Made by a program: the position numbers and the translations under genes. Below are positions 11,774 to 24,620 of a DNA stretch of 64,000 bases, one piece after another (position 1 is the stretch's first letter; each line of letters begins with the position of its first letter). This DNA comes from Lunularia cruciata (Eukaryota; Streptophyta; Marchantiopsida; Lunulariales; Lunulariaceae): the NCBI GenBank assembly GCA_948567375.1, contig OX419758.1, positions 9,119,001 to 9,183,000 of the forward strand. Direction: 5' to 3'. The notes beneath the pieces were generated by a model, which was given only the letters and a program-made list of their open reading frames with translations, did no database searches and was not told the DNA's origin.

Positions 11774-13256
11774 GAGACGCTTCAGCGTCTGGCTATGGAG
11801 AAGACTTCAATTTGAAGGTGGAGTGTTTGGGTGGAAGGTTTTGACTGAACCGCACTTTAATGCTGAACATAAAGTCTTTCCTATTGACAGTGAAGCGCTG
11901 CTGCTGCTGCTTCTTTGAAGTTCTTTCCTTACGCTGTTGGTTTAAGTTGTGGCTGTGTTTGAGTGCTCGTGGCTGTCCTGATTGTCCAGCAGATCCGTTC
12001 TCATCAATTTCACTTTACTTTCTGCTCTAGGCTTCTCTGTCCACTCCAGTGTACATTAGCAGGTACGGGATGTACAGTTTCCTGTCTGTTGTGTTCAGTC
12101 TATTCTCGATAAGTACAAGGTCTCTGTTCTGATCTCAAGATTGCGTTTTTGGAGGTATTGCAAATAAGTACAAAGTCTTCATTCTGGTCTTTAGATTGCA
12201 CTTGTGGAGGTATTTCAGAGAAAAACACTCTTCTGCATAAAGAATATAGACCACACTATTTGGTCAATGATTTCAGATTCGAGTTTAGAGTGGAGTTAGA
12301 TCAAAGTTATCTTAGGTGTTTGTAGGGTAGATTCCTCTTACCAAAATGATTTCCCCGGTTAGTTGGAACAGACGGGCTCGTCGATTCATAGAATTGAGAA
12401 CCGTCTAGCCAAATCGACCCATGGTTAAATTCTAGAATCGAATAGTTTTTAATAAGGGCAATAATTTAGTGTTGAGTATCAGTTTTAAAGTTAGGTAGGA
12501 TATGAACATTGAGCTATAGTTGATTCTGTTGACTAAAGTTACTTTACTTTACCTTTTGCTTTTAACACCTTCATACTACTTAAAACTTTATTGTCGATGA
12601 CACGCGCTGATATGGATTATTCTCACCTATACGTTGATATAGATACTCGTTACTTCACTAAAGGAGTAGACTACTTCACGTAGTCTACTCCTTGTTACTC
12701 TATTCTTGTTATACGTTACTCGTTACTTCACTATTGCAGTTTACTCGTTTGTTGCTCTATTTTTGTTGATTCGTGTGATTGTTCTTTGTATAGTTTGCAT
12801 AAATACGGGCCATTCACTCTATCTTGTGTCTAATCTTCCTTTCATAGTAGAAATCAGGAGCTATCTTTCTCATTGATACTAATGAAACATGAGTTTTTAA
12901 GTACTCTGCATCTTATCAGTCAATTTTATTGCAAGTTCTTAGGCTAAAAACTGTTTCAGTAGATTGTCTCTTGTCCCTGCTCTTAGATTAATATAGGTGT
13001 GTGTTATATAAATGTGTGTATTAGAGTTTAAGCTCATATAAGTGAGCTTGCGGACGGACCATAAGTGAGTGTCAAGGAATTTTGTTAGCATGAGATGCTT
13101 GCAATTGTTATGTGCTGAAGTGTTGTTGGTCTTAACTGCTTTTATTTAATCCTCTTCATTAAACTAAAATTGTGATTGAAATGAGTTCGAGCCACGACAT
13201 AAGTAAAGTTCTATGCTTTTTGTTTCTATATTGATGTGTCAAGGCGAGAGGAATTG
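11774..13256. other. Non-coding region with a short GCT microsatellite and a tandem repeat
   Basis: A (GCT)n run occurs at about 11898-11912. A 55-bp tandem repeat is listed separately at 12109-12220. 12240-13256 shows no coding potential or known element; it lies just upstream of the decayed gypsy element and may include part of it. Confidence 0.4.
12109..12220. repeat. 55-bp tandem repeat, two units
   Basis: Units start at 12109 and 12164. Both read ATAAGTACAA(G/A)GTCT, then TTCTG.TCT..AGATTGC, then T.GGAGGTATT. A third relative occurs 12.6 kb away at about 24806-24850 (GTACAAAGTCTTCGTTTTGG, CAGATTGCA), so the unit belongs to a dispersed repeat. Confidence 0.7.
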
Positions 13257-14384
13257 TGTCACGACATTTGTAACACTAAAGCTAGTTTGCTCAGAAGTAG
13301 TATTGGTAATATTGGGTATTTTAGTATTTACTCATGGACTATTTGTTGGCGGTCCAATTGCATGTTAGGGCTACTGATTACATGGTGAGACCCATAGTTA
13401 TTTGCACCGTTTGCATTGTTGAATGTGCCATCCATGGCACATCCGACGGTGGTGCTATAAAGGTTGAAGACCTGGGTCAAGTATCTTTGAAGTGCAACTC
13501 CAAAGAGTTCACTTCTCTAATGTTGAGCCTTTGAGTTCTTGGCTATGGTGGACATAGGCCGGTGAGCATCACCTGGAGTCTCTTAGCTAGAGTGTATATG
13601 ACTTGACTGTAATTAATGTACAATTGTTGGCAGATTTTTGAGTGAAAAATCAAATATCAATCTGATTTGAGTGTGATTTGAGTGGAAAAATGAATTGATT
13701 ACATCAAGGAAGTGAGAATTAGAGTGAACTTGGGTGCATGAACTTAGGGTCTTGGTAGTATCTCCAAGCATGGCTAATCGTTGGTACATTTGATCATGGT
13801 CTTAGATTTCCTTGAGAGTGATTGTGTGTGAAAGCCTTATTTGAGTTGATGCATATTTGGCAGTGGTCCAGACAATGTGCGGAAGTGCTAGCTAAATATC
13901 TAAGAATTGAGTCAATATGAGATAGTAAGTATTTGATTTGAGCACAAGAGGTGAAATCAAGTTCAATTTGGTGCAAATTGAGCACAAAGTGCAAAAGAGG
14001 AGGTGGATTTAGGATCCCATCTCCTCAAATTAGAGATTCGGAGATCCCAATTCTATCAATTTAGCTCAAGTTGAGAGTTCTCAGTGGATTTGGCAATTAG
14101 CCAATTGGATATAAGGTTTGTTAGATTGGTAGAGGTTATCAAAATTTAGCCTAAACTGCCCTAACTAGTGCCAACTTGCTAGGGAAATTTGAAGCTTTGC
14201 CAAATTTGGAGAGGGTTCAAATTGGCAAGAAGAAAGACTTCCTTTGGCTATATTTCGGTATTTAGATGCACATAGTTGTGGGCTAAAGAGGCTACAAGGG
14301 TCAACAAGCCAACTTGTTGGCATGAGGCTAGCTAGTTTAGATGAGTCTTTGGTCACCATTTGGCAAAACCTGCCCACCTTTCTA

Positions 14385-14455
14385 GGTTGTGCATAATAGG
14401 GTTTGAACTTAAATTTTTGGTTCTTAGACTAGTGCCCTAGCCAATCCATCTACCT
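14385..14455 (-). repeat. Possible tRNA-derived SINE head
   Basis: Read on the minus strand this stretch has a tRNA-like layout: GGTAGATGGATTGGCTAGGG (A-box-like TGGCTAGGGCACTAG), then TCTAAGAACC, then GTTCAAACCC, a good B box. It resembles a tRNA gene with a degraded acceptor stem. It lies in the 5' part of the decayed gypsy element. Fold and family need checking. Confidence 0.35.
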
Positions 14456-17337
14456 TCACTTGTTGTCCTAGTGATTGGTCCACAAATACCTATACACATG
14501 TAGCTTTGGCTAGGAAAGGAAATTTGATCCTATCCTTGGTGATCTTGGTAGCTTAGGAGTAGGTAGACACTCTTATTATGTCAAATGCAAATGGTGACAA
14601 AGTCAATCTAGTGTCAATTTATGAGATGGAAGGTTTCATTTAGACATCTTGTGATTGGACTTGCTTCATTCTCTACTTCCTATTTGTGCATCATGTTTAT
14701 GTGAGGTGTTTTGAATTTAAAGCGTTGGTGATCTAATGTACTCTTGGTAGTGATGCTAGAGTGATGATTAGTTAGATTATCTATGTTTCTCTCCGGTGAG
14801 ATAGAAAGTGATGACTTGTAGACCATGAGAGTGCATGTTATGATGGCAAGTTACAAGTCACTCTTTCTCCTAGTGTAGTTGTTACAATTAGAGCTACATT
14901 AATGAATGGTGTTCATGTGGTGTTGGCACTTTGTGTGATCCTTGGTGGGGAACTTGTGGTGGTTATGGTTACTGTTTGAGTTACATTGTCATGATGGAGT
15001 TCTTTGAGGATTCTAAAGGAAGTATCATTTTAGTACACAATGGGTTTACATAAAGTGGCACTTGGTATCAACTTGTATCTCAAATCCTAATGAGGAAAGA
15101 GAGTTACTCTTATTTGATATAGGAGTTGATTGAGAGTGCACCTAGTGTGTTTGTACCGTTGTTATGGGATATTAACAAGATTTATGGGGCCTCCAAAGAT
15201 CCCAATCATTACTCTAGTATAGTGGATAACATTGAGTTGGATGACTTCATCCAAAAGTTTGATAGTTGTGTGATCTATAATAAATGCAAAACCTAACTTT
15301 TTTCACATCTTCCATGGCATTGAAGGAGTTGTTTTAGCACTTGGAGGGTACACCAATGGATGACTATCATGAGTTTATGAGAGCTCACTTGGAGGAGATT
15401 GAGCTATGGAGACAATATTGGTCTCTAAATTACATCTCCATCACTTCAGGTTCTTTGCTATTGTTGACCCAAAATTAAAGGTAAGAGTCTACTTGCACTA
15501 GGCCATCCACTCACTCCATAAGAGTGGAGTACCTAGTGCCCTTGGAAGCCAACACAATGTGGTGCACAAAACAACACAATGTGGTTCACTTCCGAGTGTA
15601 CCACTCATTCCATAAGAGTGGAAGTCCTAGTGTAGGTAGGCCCTTACCTTCATTTTTTGGTCAACAACAATCAATGAGTGATAGTGTTGCTTGTTGAACT
15701 TGTGGTGGACCTCACCATAAGAAAGAGTGCACTCAAAGCAATCGACATGATACCTTTGGTGCATCATAGCTAGCATAGAGATAGTCTGACCATTGCTATA
15801 GATTTGGTCATACTAGTGATTGATGCTTTGACCTTCATCCGGAGTTACAAAGTGGTAGGGTTGGTATGGTAGGTGGTAGAGGAGCTCAATGTCATGGAAG
15901 ACAAGGTCGTGGTAGAGTAACCACACTTGGTAGGAGTGCAATACATGCCCTTGATTCTAATATAGCCATGGCTACTCAAATTGAGAAATTGGAGTAGAGA
16001 TTGGTTAGCATGGCCATAGCTCAAAGGAGATAAGATTTAGGTGCTAAGGTTTCTACCTCATATGTTGGTGATAGAGAAGTCTTGGACTTTATGTGTGGAG
16101 TAGCCCAAGTAGATGCATTTACCATAATGGCTAGGAGTGCAATACATGCTCCAAAGCATAGAAGAGCATTAATAGAGTTGGACCCACAACATTTTTTGGA
16201 GGTTTTTGAGAGGTTGAGATCTCATGGACTCAAATTGCATCCTAAGAAGTGTAGATTGTTCCATGAGCATATTTTGTATTTGGGTTACACTATCTACCTT
16301 GGAGGACTTGGTGTTTAGTAGACCAAGGTCAAGGCCATTACACATATTCCTCCACTTACGGATGTTAGTAGAGTACAAGCATTCCTTGGGTTGTCCAACT
16401 TCTATCATTGATATATTAGAGGATTTAGTGTTATTGCCAAGGCTTTGACAAAATTGACCAAGCTTACATAGGAGTTGTGTTGTAGAGATGAGCATGGGAG
16501 AGCTTTTATAGAGCTCAAGGAGAGGTTGACATCTGCCTCTATTCTTAGGAGACCAATCAGAGGATGACCATTCCATGTTCATATTATGATTGGAGCTTGG
16601 AGCAATGCTCACCCAACATGATGATAGGAGAAGGAGTTTGTGGTGACCTATGCTAGAAATTTTAACAATTCAACAGAGGCCAAGTATAGTTCATATGACG
16701 AAGAGTGCTTGGTAGCAATATGGATAGTAGCACATTTCCAATGTTACCTATTTGGTAACCCTTTTACTCTCATCATTAATCATCAACCACCAAAATGATT
16801 GATGGAATCCAACAAGCTTTCAAAGAAGCTTGCATGATGGGCTTTGATTTTACAAGAGTATGATTTCACAGTTATTTATAAACCTAGGGTGATGAACTTT
16901 GCTATAGATGGGTTGAGTAGAAACCTATCTCCCAACCAACAAGATCAGATTGGAGCACATTGGCATGGTGAGATAGATGAGTAGATGGTGCCAGGTTGGC
17001 ATGCATCTACCTTTCTATGTATGTTTTTTCTGAGGCCTTGGTGGTATCTCTCTTAACACATACAGGATGAGTTGTTGAGGTCATAAATCCAAGGGGTAGA
17101 GATGTTGGTATTGGTCAACAAGACATTCATGATGATGTCTTAATGATGGATTATCTTTGCATTGGTTCTATGGGTGGCATAGTTGATGCCAAGGAAAGAG
17201 ATCATGTTCTTCAATGAGCCAAGTAGTTTAGATTGGAGGGCAGACACCTTCTTCATGTACAAGAGGATGGTAGAGTGTGAGTAGCACCACTTCCATCTCA
17301 AAGATCACAATTGGTATGTCATGCTTATGAGGAGCTA

Positions 17338-18071
17338 TGTAATACTCCGAGGACAAGAGAAGAGAGAAAACACAGATTGCATACTCAAACATTCGATGCC
17401 CCAAGGGAGCACCTTCTCTTTATTATATAGACAAAGAGGATCTCCTCCAAGGAAGCTCCACCATAGGATTAGGGACACAGATAGGTGACATGCAGCAAGC
17501 TCCATCCTTGGATTACTTACTTGGATGGGTGACATGTTTGGTCTAGGTCCTATCTGGTTGGTCAAACAAGCTTTGACCGGAGGGGATCTTTTAGGGAATC
17601 TTCCTGTAGGAATCTCAGAATCACGTAAGGTACCGTTGGAAAGCTCTCAACAAGACAAAGCAGGGGGAGGGAAGGCCAACTTTGTCTCCGCTGGGAGGAG
17701 GAATCTGCACATTTTTTAGGCCTAATTCATCCGTTTAGGCCTCCAAAATTGCCTTCAAAGATTTCAGGCATATCTCGGTTCCTACTCTATTAGTAGAAGT
17801 CCCCTTTTGGTGATACTTCTTTCTGATCTGTTTAGTCCATCATGTGTAACATCCTTCCAGATGTTACCAAACCAATTCTCACCTTTAAATCATATGTCTA
17901 GCTATTGGTTCTAAGGTTCTCGAGTCTATTTTGGTTTTTGCCCTATTAGTAGAAGTACTCTTTTGGTGATACTTCTATCTGATCTATTTCAACCATCATG
18001 TATAACATCATTCTAGATGTTACCAAACCAAATTTCACATCCAGATCATATGGCTAGCTCTTGGTATTACA
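17338..18071 (+). mobile_element. Solo LTR inserted in the gypsy integrase region
   Basis: The segment begins TGTAATAC and ends GTATTACA, an 8-bp terminal inverted repeat with the TG..CA ends of an LTR, and is flanked by a perfect 5-bp target duplication AGCTA (17333-17337 and 18072-18076). Removing it and one AGCTA brings together the two halves of the gypsy integrase zinc-binding region (AYEEL and GHFGIK), so it inserted after the gypsy element. A TATA-like TTATTATATAGAC lies at about 17419-17431. Internally a 156-bp segment is tandemly duplicated (17787-17942 and 17943-18066). A second copy is at 45905-46515 on the other strand. Confidence 0.9.
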
Positions 18072-20230
18072 AGCTAGGACATTTTGGAATAAAGCATACA
18101 TATAGCTTACTCTAGAGTCATGATTGATAGCATGGTATGTAGACCAATATATAGTATTTTGTTGCTAGATGTGTGGTTTGTGACCAAGTTAGAGCATCAT
18201 TTAATCCTCCTATGCCATAGTTACATCCATTATCTATCATGGGGTTGGGTTATTATTGGAGTTTGAACTTTGTTGGACCTTTATTATTGACAATGGGACA
18301 TCATCAATATGTTTGGTTATTGTGGAGAACTTCTCCAAGTGGATTGATTTGGTGATACTTCTTGATAAGTCCATTGAAGGGATAACTTACTTGTTCTTTG
18401 ATCAGATTCTTGGTGATTTTGTTGCACCAATTGAGGTTTTGACTGATCAGGATATAGAGTTCCTGTGAGAGTTTTACATCTTTTGTGACAAGGCCTTGAT
18501 TGATCATCATACTATCTCTTGAGATCACCTTGAGGCATATGGCTTGGCAAAGAAAGTAGTTTAGAGGGTGACAAGAGGATTGTGTAAGTATGGTTTTCAG
18601 ATAGGCCACTTGGGAGATTGGGATCTTTGGTTACCTTGGTTGGCCATGGCCTATTGGTTCAATTGGCAAGCCTCCTTAACATCCTTCTCCCCTTAATTTC
18701 TACTCTATGGATGAGATCTAGATTTACCTACAACCATTTGTTGTGATTTTATTGTTGTTTTGGACTTGGATGATCCAAACATATGGATGAGTGCATGTTC
18801 TCAATGGGCAAAGATCTTTTGAAGGGTGATGTTGATGGCCTTTGAGAACTTAGCAATTGCTCAACACAGGGATAACTTATGCTATGCTACTCTTCAAGGA
18901 GGAAGAGGTTATAGATCCTTGATCCGATGATTTCATCCATGTGACTATGTTTATCTATAGTAGATTGCATCAACAACACTTCATCTTACTATAGGTTGTA
19001 CTATCTTGAGAGTGTGTGAGGTTTTGCCTTATGGAATCTTTGTGTTGGAGTGACATGATGGTGTTGTTTGGAAGGATCATGTGTGCAATTGTACACCATG
19101 CCACCTCCCAAACATTGATGGCACCATGGACCCAAGCTTGGCACTTGTATGTGCAGGCTTGTGGTGTATGTTATGTGGCTCCTTTGGTGGAGCCGCTTTT
19201 ATGTTGGTCTGTGATAGTTATTAGAGAGGATGACATATGACATGTTTGACTTCTCTTCTCATCGTGGTTCTTCAAGGATAGTGGTTATGTCCTAGATGTA
19301 TTTGACCTACAGCTAGTTCACCCTTTATGTAGTATAGTTGTAGACATGCAACTCACAATGGGGCTCAATAGCACCTGACCTCTTGATATTTGAACACCAT
19401 AGGGCATACCACATACTTGAAGTAGATGGCTATCTAGAGTTAGAGGGACCTAACCACCAGCTAGGAGGGCAATAATGGCACTTTAGAGTTCATGTATGAC
19501 TTATGTGTGAGTTTTGTTTCTATAGTGTATGATATTGACAACTACGTATGTTGTGTAGTGATGTATATACGCACTATAACTATCACAATGTTTGTAGCAC
19601 CAAAGTTATTTTGCTCAGACGTTGGAGTGGTAGTGTTTGTAGTCATAGGTATTTTGGTAGTTACTCGTGGACTAATTTTTGGTAGTCAAATTTCATGTTA
19701 GTGCTACTAATCACATGGTGAGACCCATTGTACACACCATCTGATGTGCCCTTGATGATGTCATAAGGGTTGGAAACCAAGGTCAAGCAGAAGGGTTTAG
19801 CTCCAAATAGTTCACTTCTCTAATGTTGAGCCTTTGAGTTCTTGGCTATGGTGGACAGAGGCTAGCAAACATCACCTAGAGTTTGTTAGCTAGAGTGGGT
19901 GTGGTTTGACTATAATCAATTTTTGATTGTTAGCAGATAGTTGAATGAAGGACCAAGTATTGATCTGATTTGAGCGTGATTTGGGTGGAAGAACAAACTG
20001 ATTATTATGACACTTTAGAGTTTATATATGATTTATGTGTGAGTTGTGCTTCTATAGTGCGTGATGTTGACCGCTATGTATGTTGTGTAATGATGTATAT
20101 ATGCACAACAATTGCATGCGAAGAGACTTATGGGTTGCAAGTCTCCCATGCTTCATTTGTACTCTACGAGCAACTATCAATTAGATGTCATTGTATGTTT
20201 TATAGTATTACATTATCTTCTTGTTTACCT

Positions 20231-20400
20231 TTGTTCTGCTACTATCAATAGACTCAAAAGGACCAGAACTAATCGCTTGAGAATATGTTTTTGTTTCTGC
20301 TTCTATCAAAAGACTCAAAATGTTCAAAACTAGTCGCTTGAGAATATGTTTTGTTTTTGCTTCTACCAAAACTTCGTGTTCAGAACTCATTGTTGGAGAA
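20231..20400. repeat. 60-bp tandem repeat, about three units
   Basis: Units start at about 20238, 20299 and 20359 with GCT(A/T)CTA(T/C)CAA; the first two share AGACTCAAAA and TCGCTTGAGAATATG; the third is diverged. A fainter fourth may begin at 20442 (GCTACTATCAAAAAATTC). No coding potential. Confidence 0.65.
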
Positions 20401-20584
20401 CTTTTTCTGCATACTATAGACTATTTTGATCACCTTTATTCTTGCTACTATCAAAAAATTCAGACTTTTTTGATCTCCCTATCCGCTTAATAATATGATC
20501 TAGATGAACCTTAAAAATATTAGTGGCCTTGAGCCGTGGCTAGCGGACTACAATGTTTACAGGCTAGCCATTTACCAAACCGTG

Positions 20585-20655
20585 CCCGGGCTTAGCCCAT
20601 TTTAACCCATGTCTTTTCCTTTTATGGCTTGATGGGATCTTCCCTTCCTCCTTGT
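20585..20655 (+). mobile_element. Diverged 3' end of the R2-like retrotransposon family
   Basis: GGGCTTAGCCC (20588-20598) is followed at the expected spacing by TATGGCTTGATGGGATCTTCCC. This is the same two-hairpin arrangement as the 3' end of the element at 40385-44099, but with many substitutions, so it is an older or related subfamily. It lies 300 bp upstream of full-length copy 1. Confidence 0.6.
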
Positions 20656-20948
20656 TATCATTAGCAATCACCACCAATGTTGCTTCTGCTAATTACCGTG
20701 AACTTCACTAATTAGAAATCCATACTAATTAAGTTTTTAAACAATTAGGGTAAATCCAAGTTGTTACAAGTATTATATGAGTATGTATTCCCTTTTACAT
20801 AAACATAATATAGTGTTTTAGATTGACATAACCATAAAAGGAATGAGACTATGAATTAGAGTTTATTCAGCTTGATTTGATATAAACTTGTAGCCCAGAG
20901 GTAAAAGGTCATTAACACTTTAACATTAACATTAACTTTGGGGTTGCA

Positions 20949-23900
20949 AGGAGCTGCGGGAGAGTGTAGAGATGGGAGAAGAGAGGGAGAGATGTGAGAC
21001 AATTTCTATAATTTCTGAGTGCTCTCTAGCATGTAGCATTTGAGTGAATAGTCAATTCTCTTTGTTTTTCAATTTTGGTTCCATTGGCTCCTAGATTGAA
21101 GACTATGGAGAATGGAGTAGAAAGTTATGAAGATTTTTAGTTTTTTTAGGGTTTAGAGTGATGGGTCGGGAATTTTCATTTCCAATCTCTTGGTTTTCAT
21201 GATTAAGTTCCATGTGAATTTAGTTTGAAAATTTTGGAGATGGAAATTGAAAGTTATGAGAGCTTATAGATTTTAGGGTTTGGAGAGATTGTTTTCTTAT
21301 GTGAGTTGGGATATGAGGGGTTGTGGTTTTGCAGATATGGGGAGATATGGAGAGGAGCAGTATGTGTTACTATCACTATTCTTGTGCTAGCCATGGCTAC
21401 ACCTTCCCATGTGGGGTTGCCTAGAGCGGGTCGAGATACACCATGCTTGATGTGTCATTGATGCTTTACCTTGCAAAGGGTAAAGATCCATGTGGGAAGG
21501 ATGCACAAGGACTATGATTAGACCACTTGGGATGCCCACGTGAGACAAGCAACCACATTGACAATAGTGACACTCAAGATTACGCACGCTTCATCTATAC
21601 CTTTGTTGATCATTCCAGGGATACCGATCGAGTCGTGGGAGTGGTTAGCTTCTCAGTCGGGTTGCATTTTGGGGTTATTTGAGACTAGTTTTCCATGTCC
21701 ACTTTTATTCCATAGGCTACCCCGCACACTCCATGATGAGGCTAGATAGGTTTTTTGCCTACCACTGGATCATTTGGCACGTGATTCCTTGGACGAGTTA
21801 GCATGGTTCCTATTCCTCCTACTCCCTCGATGGTGTCTTCGTTATGCTAGAGGGGGACGTGCGGGGCATAGAGAGGTGGTGGCTAGATTTTGTCGATTCC
21901 AAGCGGGGGATTGGGCAGCCCTTCAGGAGGAGTCTGTTAGGACTACAAGATTTAGGAGACATGCATCACCACAGGATACCACAGATTCCACTTGGTTACG
22001 ATGATGTAGGACATTGGTCAGGCGGGAGAGTTTAGTAGAGCAGCATGAGCGCTACACCCTTTGTCTATAGCGAGTCTACTGATGAGACCATCTCTTCCCT
22101 ACGCTCATTGCATCCTTTAGCAGTAGAGGGACTACCACTAGAGGTCTTAGATTATCAGCCTGAGCAGCCTTTATGTCTTGATAGGTTGCTATTTGCACAA
22201 GCATTGTGCATTGCTCCTCGCCTTTCCTCAAGAGGCTTGTCAAGGATGGTTTATGAGCACCTTAGAGATTGCTTCCAGGCAGATGATCCTTCTAGTGGTT
22301 TTACCGAGTTGTTTCAGGTGGTTGTAGTAGTAGCGAGAGGAGACATTCCTATGTCTGTTAGTCGGGTGTTAGGTGCTAGTCGACTTCTCACGATGGAGAA
22401 GGACACGGGAGGCATTAGACTGATTGCTATTGGAGAGATCTTTTTGCGTTTGGTCAGTCGTACCATTGTCCTTCAGCATCATTCTCACTTTTGATAGCAC
22501 CTTAGTCCACATCAGTTTGGAGTAGCTACACTTGGAGGAGGTGAGGCTATATCTCTAGGCAATAGAGCACTCCTAGATATCCATCCGGAGTGGGTTGTCC
22601 TACAAGTGGATGTTGAGAACGCTTTTAATAGCGTCTCACGTGCATCCATCTTTAGAGAGCTTAGGGAGGCTGGTGGATCCTTGGCGAGTCTCATTCCTTT
22701 TGTGCGGTCTTTTTATGGCTCTCATGCTTCCCTTTACTACCAGCATGGTGGTTCACAAGAGGGAGTCACAGTCTTGGAGTCAGCTGTTGGTACACGTCAA
22801 GGAGATCCTTTGGGGGGCCTTTATTTGCCATGGCTCACTTTAGAGCTCTCCTATCTACTACTTTGGCTATGCCAAGTTGTGTATTTCCCTCCTTGGCAGA
22901 TGATACACACATTGTAGGCCTTGTAGATCAGATTAGGTAGGCCTTTGACTACTTGACTACCAAGCTACATCTAGTAGGCTTGAGAGTCAAGGTGTCAAAG
23001 TGTAGGGCATGGTCCCCTATAGGTATCCCTCCCCACCTTGAGCTTCCAGAGGGGTGTATCACATCCACAGATGGACTTTGTGTTCTTGGAGTGCCAATAG
23101 GATCGGAGGATTTTGTCACATGCTTCTTGGACCATGCCCTTGTAGAGGATGTTCTCTATGTGGATGACCTTCCATTACTAGGAGATCCGCATGTGGCATT
23201 TGGTATACTCTCTTCCAGTATTGCTTGTCGACCATCCTACCTCATCCATACAGTTCCTCCCTCATTGTCCTTCCTATCATGTCTGAGAGCATTTGATAGG
23301 AGGATTATGGGAGTCTTTGGTGATATTATTGGACTAGGGACTTTTGAGTGTGTGACAAGGGATTTGGCACGTAGATAGACGGCTCTACCAATCTCATGTG
23401 GTGGGGTTGGCTTGCTTTCTATGGAGGAGATGGCACCTATAGCGTTTTTGGGTAGTTGGGCTCTCTCGGCACCCCTACTTTCCTCTTGTTTTGTGGTTGC
23501 TGATAGGCCGGTTTTGGAGACTTATGTGACAGAGGTGGAAGGAGGATCCTTTTCTCTCCAAGTGTTATTGCGGCAGACAAGAGATAGTCTATCCCGACGA
23601 GCACGAAGGGTTTTCCACCGTTTGCTTCACTATTGTTAGATTGGACTAGAGGTTTATAGTCTTCCTTGATGGAGCGACAATGTGAGCATACGCTACATTC
23701 TCTCTTAGTTGACTCATCCATGCCTTAGGCTACTAGGGCACGTGTACGCTCTTGCTCCGGCAAGGGTGCATGCTTGTGGATCCTAGCTCGACTGTGCATT
23801 AGGGCTTTCCGACTCGCATCGGCTACTTTCTCTACAGCAATGAGGTTTTGCCTAGCTTTGGTCAACCCATCTGCATCTTCACTACTCACTTGTGAGTGTG

Positions 23901-24620
23901 GTTCTACACTAGATGCAGCGGCGGTCCACATGACACGGTGTCCTTTTGGAGGACAGAGGATAGCTACCCATGATGCCATTAGAGACATAGAGTTTGCTAT
24001 GGCACGAGAGAGTGGATACTTGGCTTGGAGAGTATGCTTTGTAGACAACAAGTGTCAGGGCAGACTTATACTTGGTCCAAGATGATCAGGTGACAGTAGC
24101 GGATGTCGTGGTCACTAACCCTACGCGGGATACAGTTTTGGAGGGAGTGATTACCCATCCCCCTGGATGGGCGGCGAGTGCAGCAGCAGGTCACAAGGTC
24201 TCCAAGTATAGGGGCATACAACGAGGTCACCTCTTTGTTCCTCTAGCCTTGGAGTTATATGGAGCGATGGACACGGCATTTGACACATTTGTCAGAGAGT
24301 GCATGAGAGCTTATCATGTTAGGCGTCAAGGGGTACCACTCTCACTCTCATACTTTGTAGCATATTTCAGATAGTGTGTGTCCATTGCTCTACAGAGGGC
24401 AGTGGCTGGTGCAATCCATAAGAGAGCAATCACATTAGGTGATGTTTCTTTGGATGCTCCAATTGTGTGTAGACCGTACGACTTGCATAGCTCGGATATC
24501 TTAGGTGCGGTAGGGCAGATTTCTCATACAGACTCTATTGGGGCTTAGCCCCATGTTACCTTTTTTGTCTCTCCCTTGTGCGACTTGATGGGGTCTTCCC
24601 ATCCTTCATTTTTCCTTACG
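20949..24620 (+). mobile_element. R2-like non-LTR retrotransposon, copy 1 (decayed)
   Basis: Matches copy 2 (40385-44099) along its entire length, from AGGAGCTGCGG at 20949, through a 440-bp 5' leader and one long coding region, to the 3' hairpins (24540-24552) and the TACGTAGTTGGC end near 24620. Differences from copy 2 are dominated by C-to-T and G-to-A changes, many at CpG, the mark of methylated, inactive DNA. No obvious target duplication flanks it. Confidence 0.9.
21393..24548 (+). pseudogene. Dead ORF of R2-like copy 1 (finger-RT-RLE polyprotein)
   Basis: Collinear with the 1,055-codon ORF of copy 2. It keeps the same UGA in the N-terminal C2H2 finger (21459-21461) and adds many stops from CGA-to-TGA and CAG-to-TAG changes (for example TGATAG near 22492 where copy 2 has CGACAG). 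At least one frameshift lies just after the QGDPLGG motif (about 22815), where a G/C homopolymer run is two bases shorter than in copy 2. Pieces of RT (DVENAFNSVSRA), the CCHC knuckle and the RLE remain readable in separate frames. Confidence 0.9.

Larger units (their letters stand above)
13257..20105 (+). mobile_element. Decayed Ty3/gypsy LTR retrotransposon
   Basis: Recognisable pieces in order, all broken by stops and frameshifts: a tRNA primer-site-like TGGTATCAACTTG near 15063; Gag-like text near 15200-15420; a CCHC-knuckle-like segment near 15796 (CYRFGHTSD..C, with stops); the late RT/connection region 16180-16480 (LHPKKCRLFHEHILYLGYT; QAFLGLSNFYH); RNase H and tether 16500-16960 (EFVVTYA, IINHQPP, EYDFTVIYKPR); the integrase zinc-binding region split by the solo LTR at 17338-18071; and the integrase core at 18250-18470 (NFVGPLLL, ENFSKWIDL, EVLTDQD). 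The protease and the catalytic half of RT appear deleted. Flanking segments at 13257-13700 and 19577-20005 are about 430-bp direct repeats and probably derive from the LTRs; true ends are not clear. Stops are mostly TAG/TGA, in line with C-to-T decay. Confidence 0.8.

Noticed and set aside
13257-20005. Clean LTR ends for the gypsy element
   Set aside because: The 430-bp direct repeats at 13257 and 19577 do not end in clear TG..CA with a target duplication, and the primer-site-like motif lies 1.3 kb beyond the left repeat. Boundaries are left approximate.
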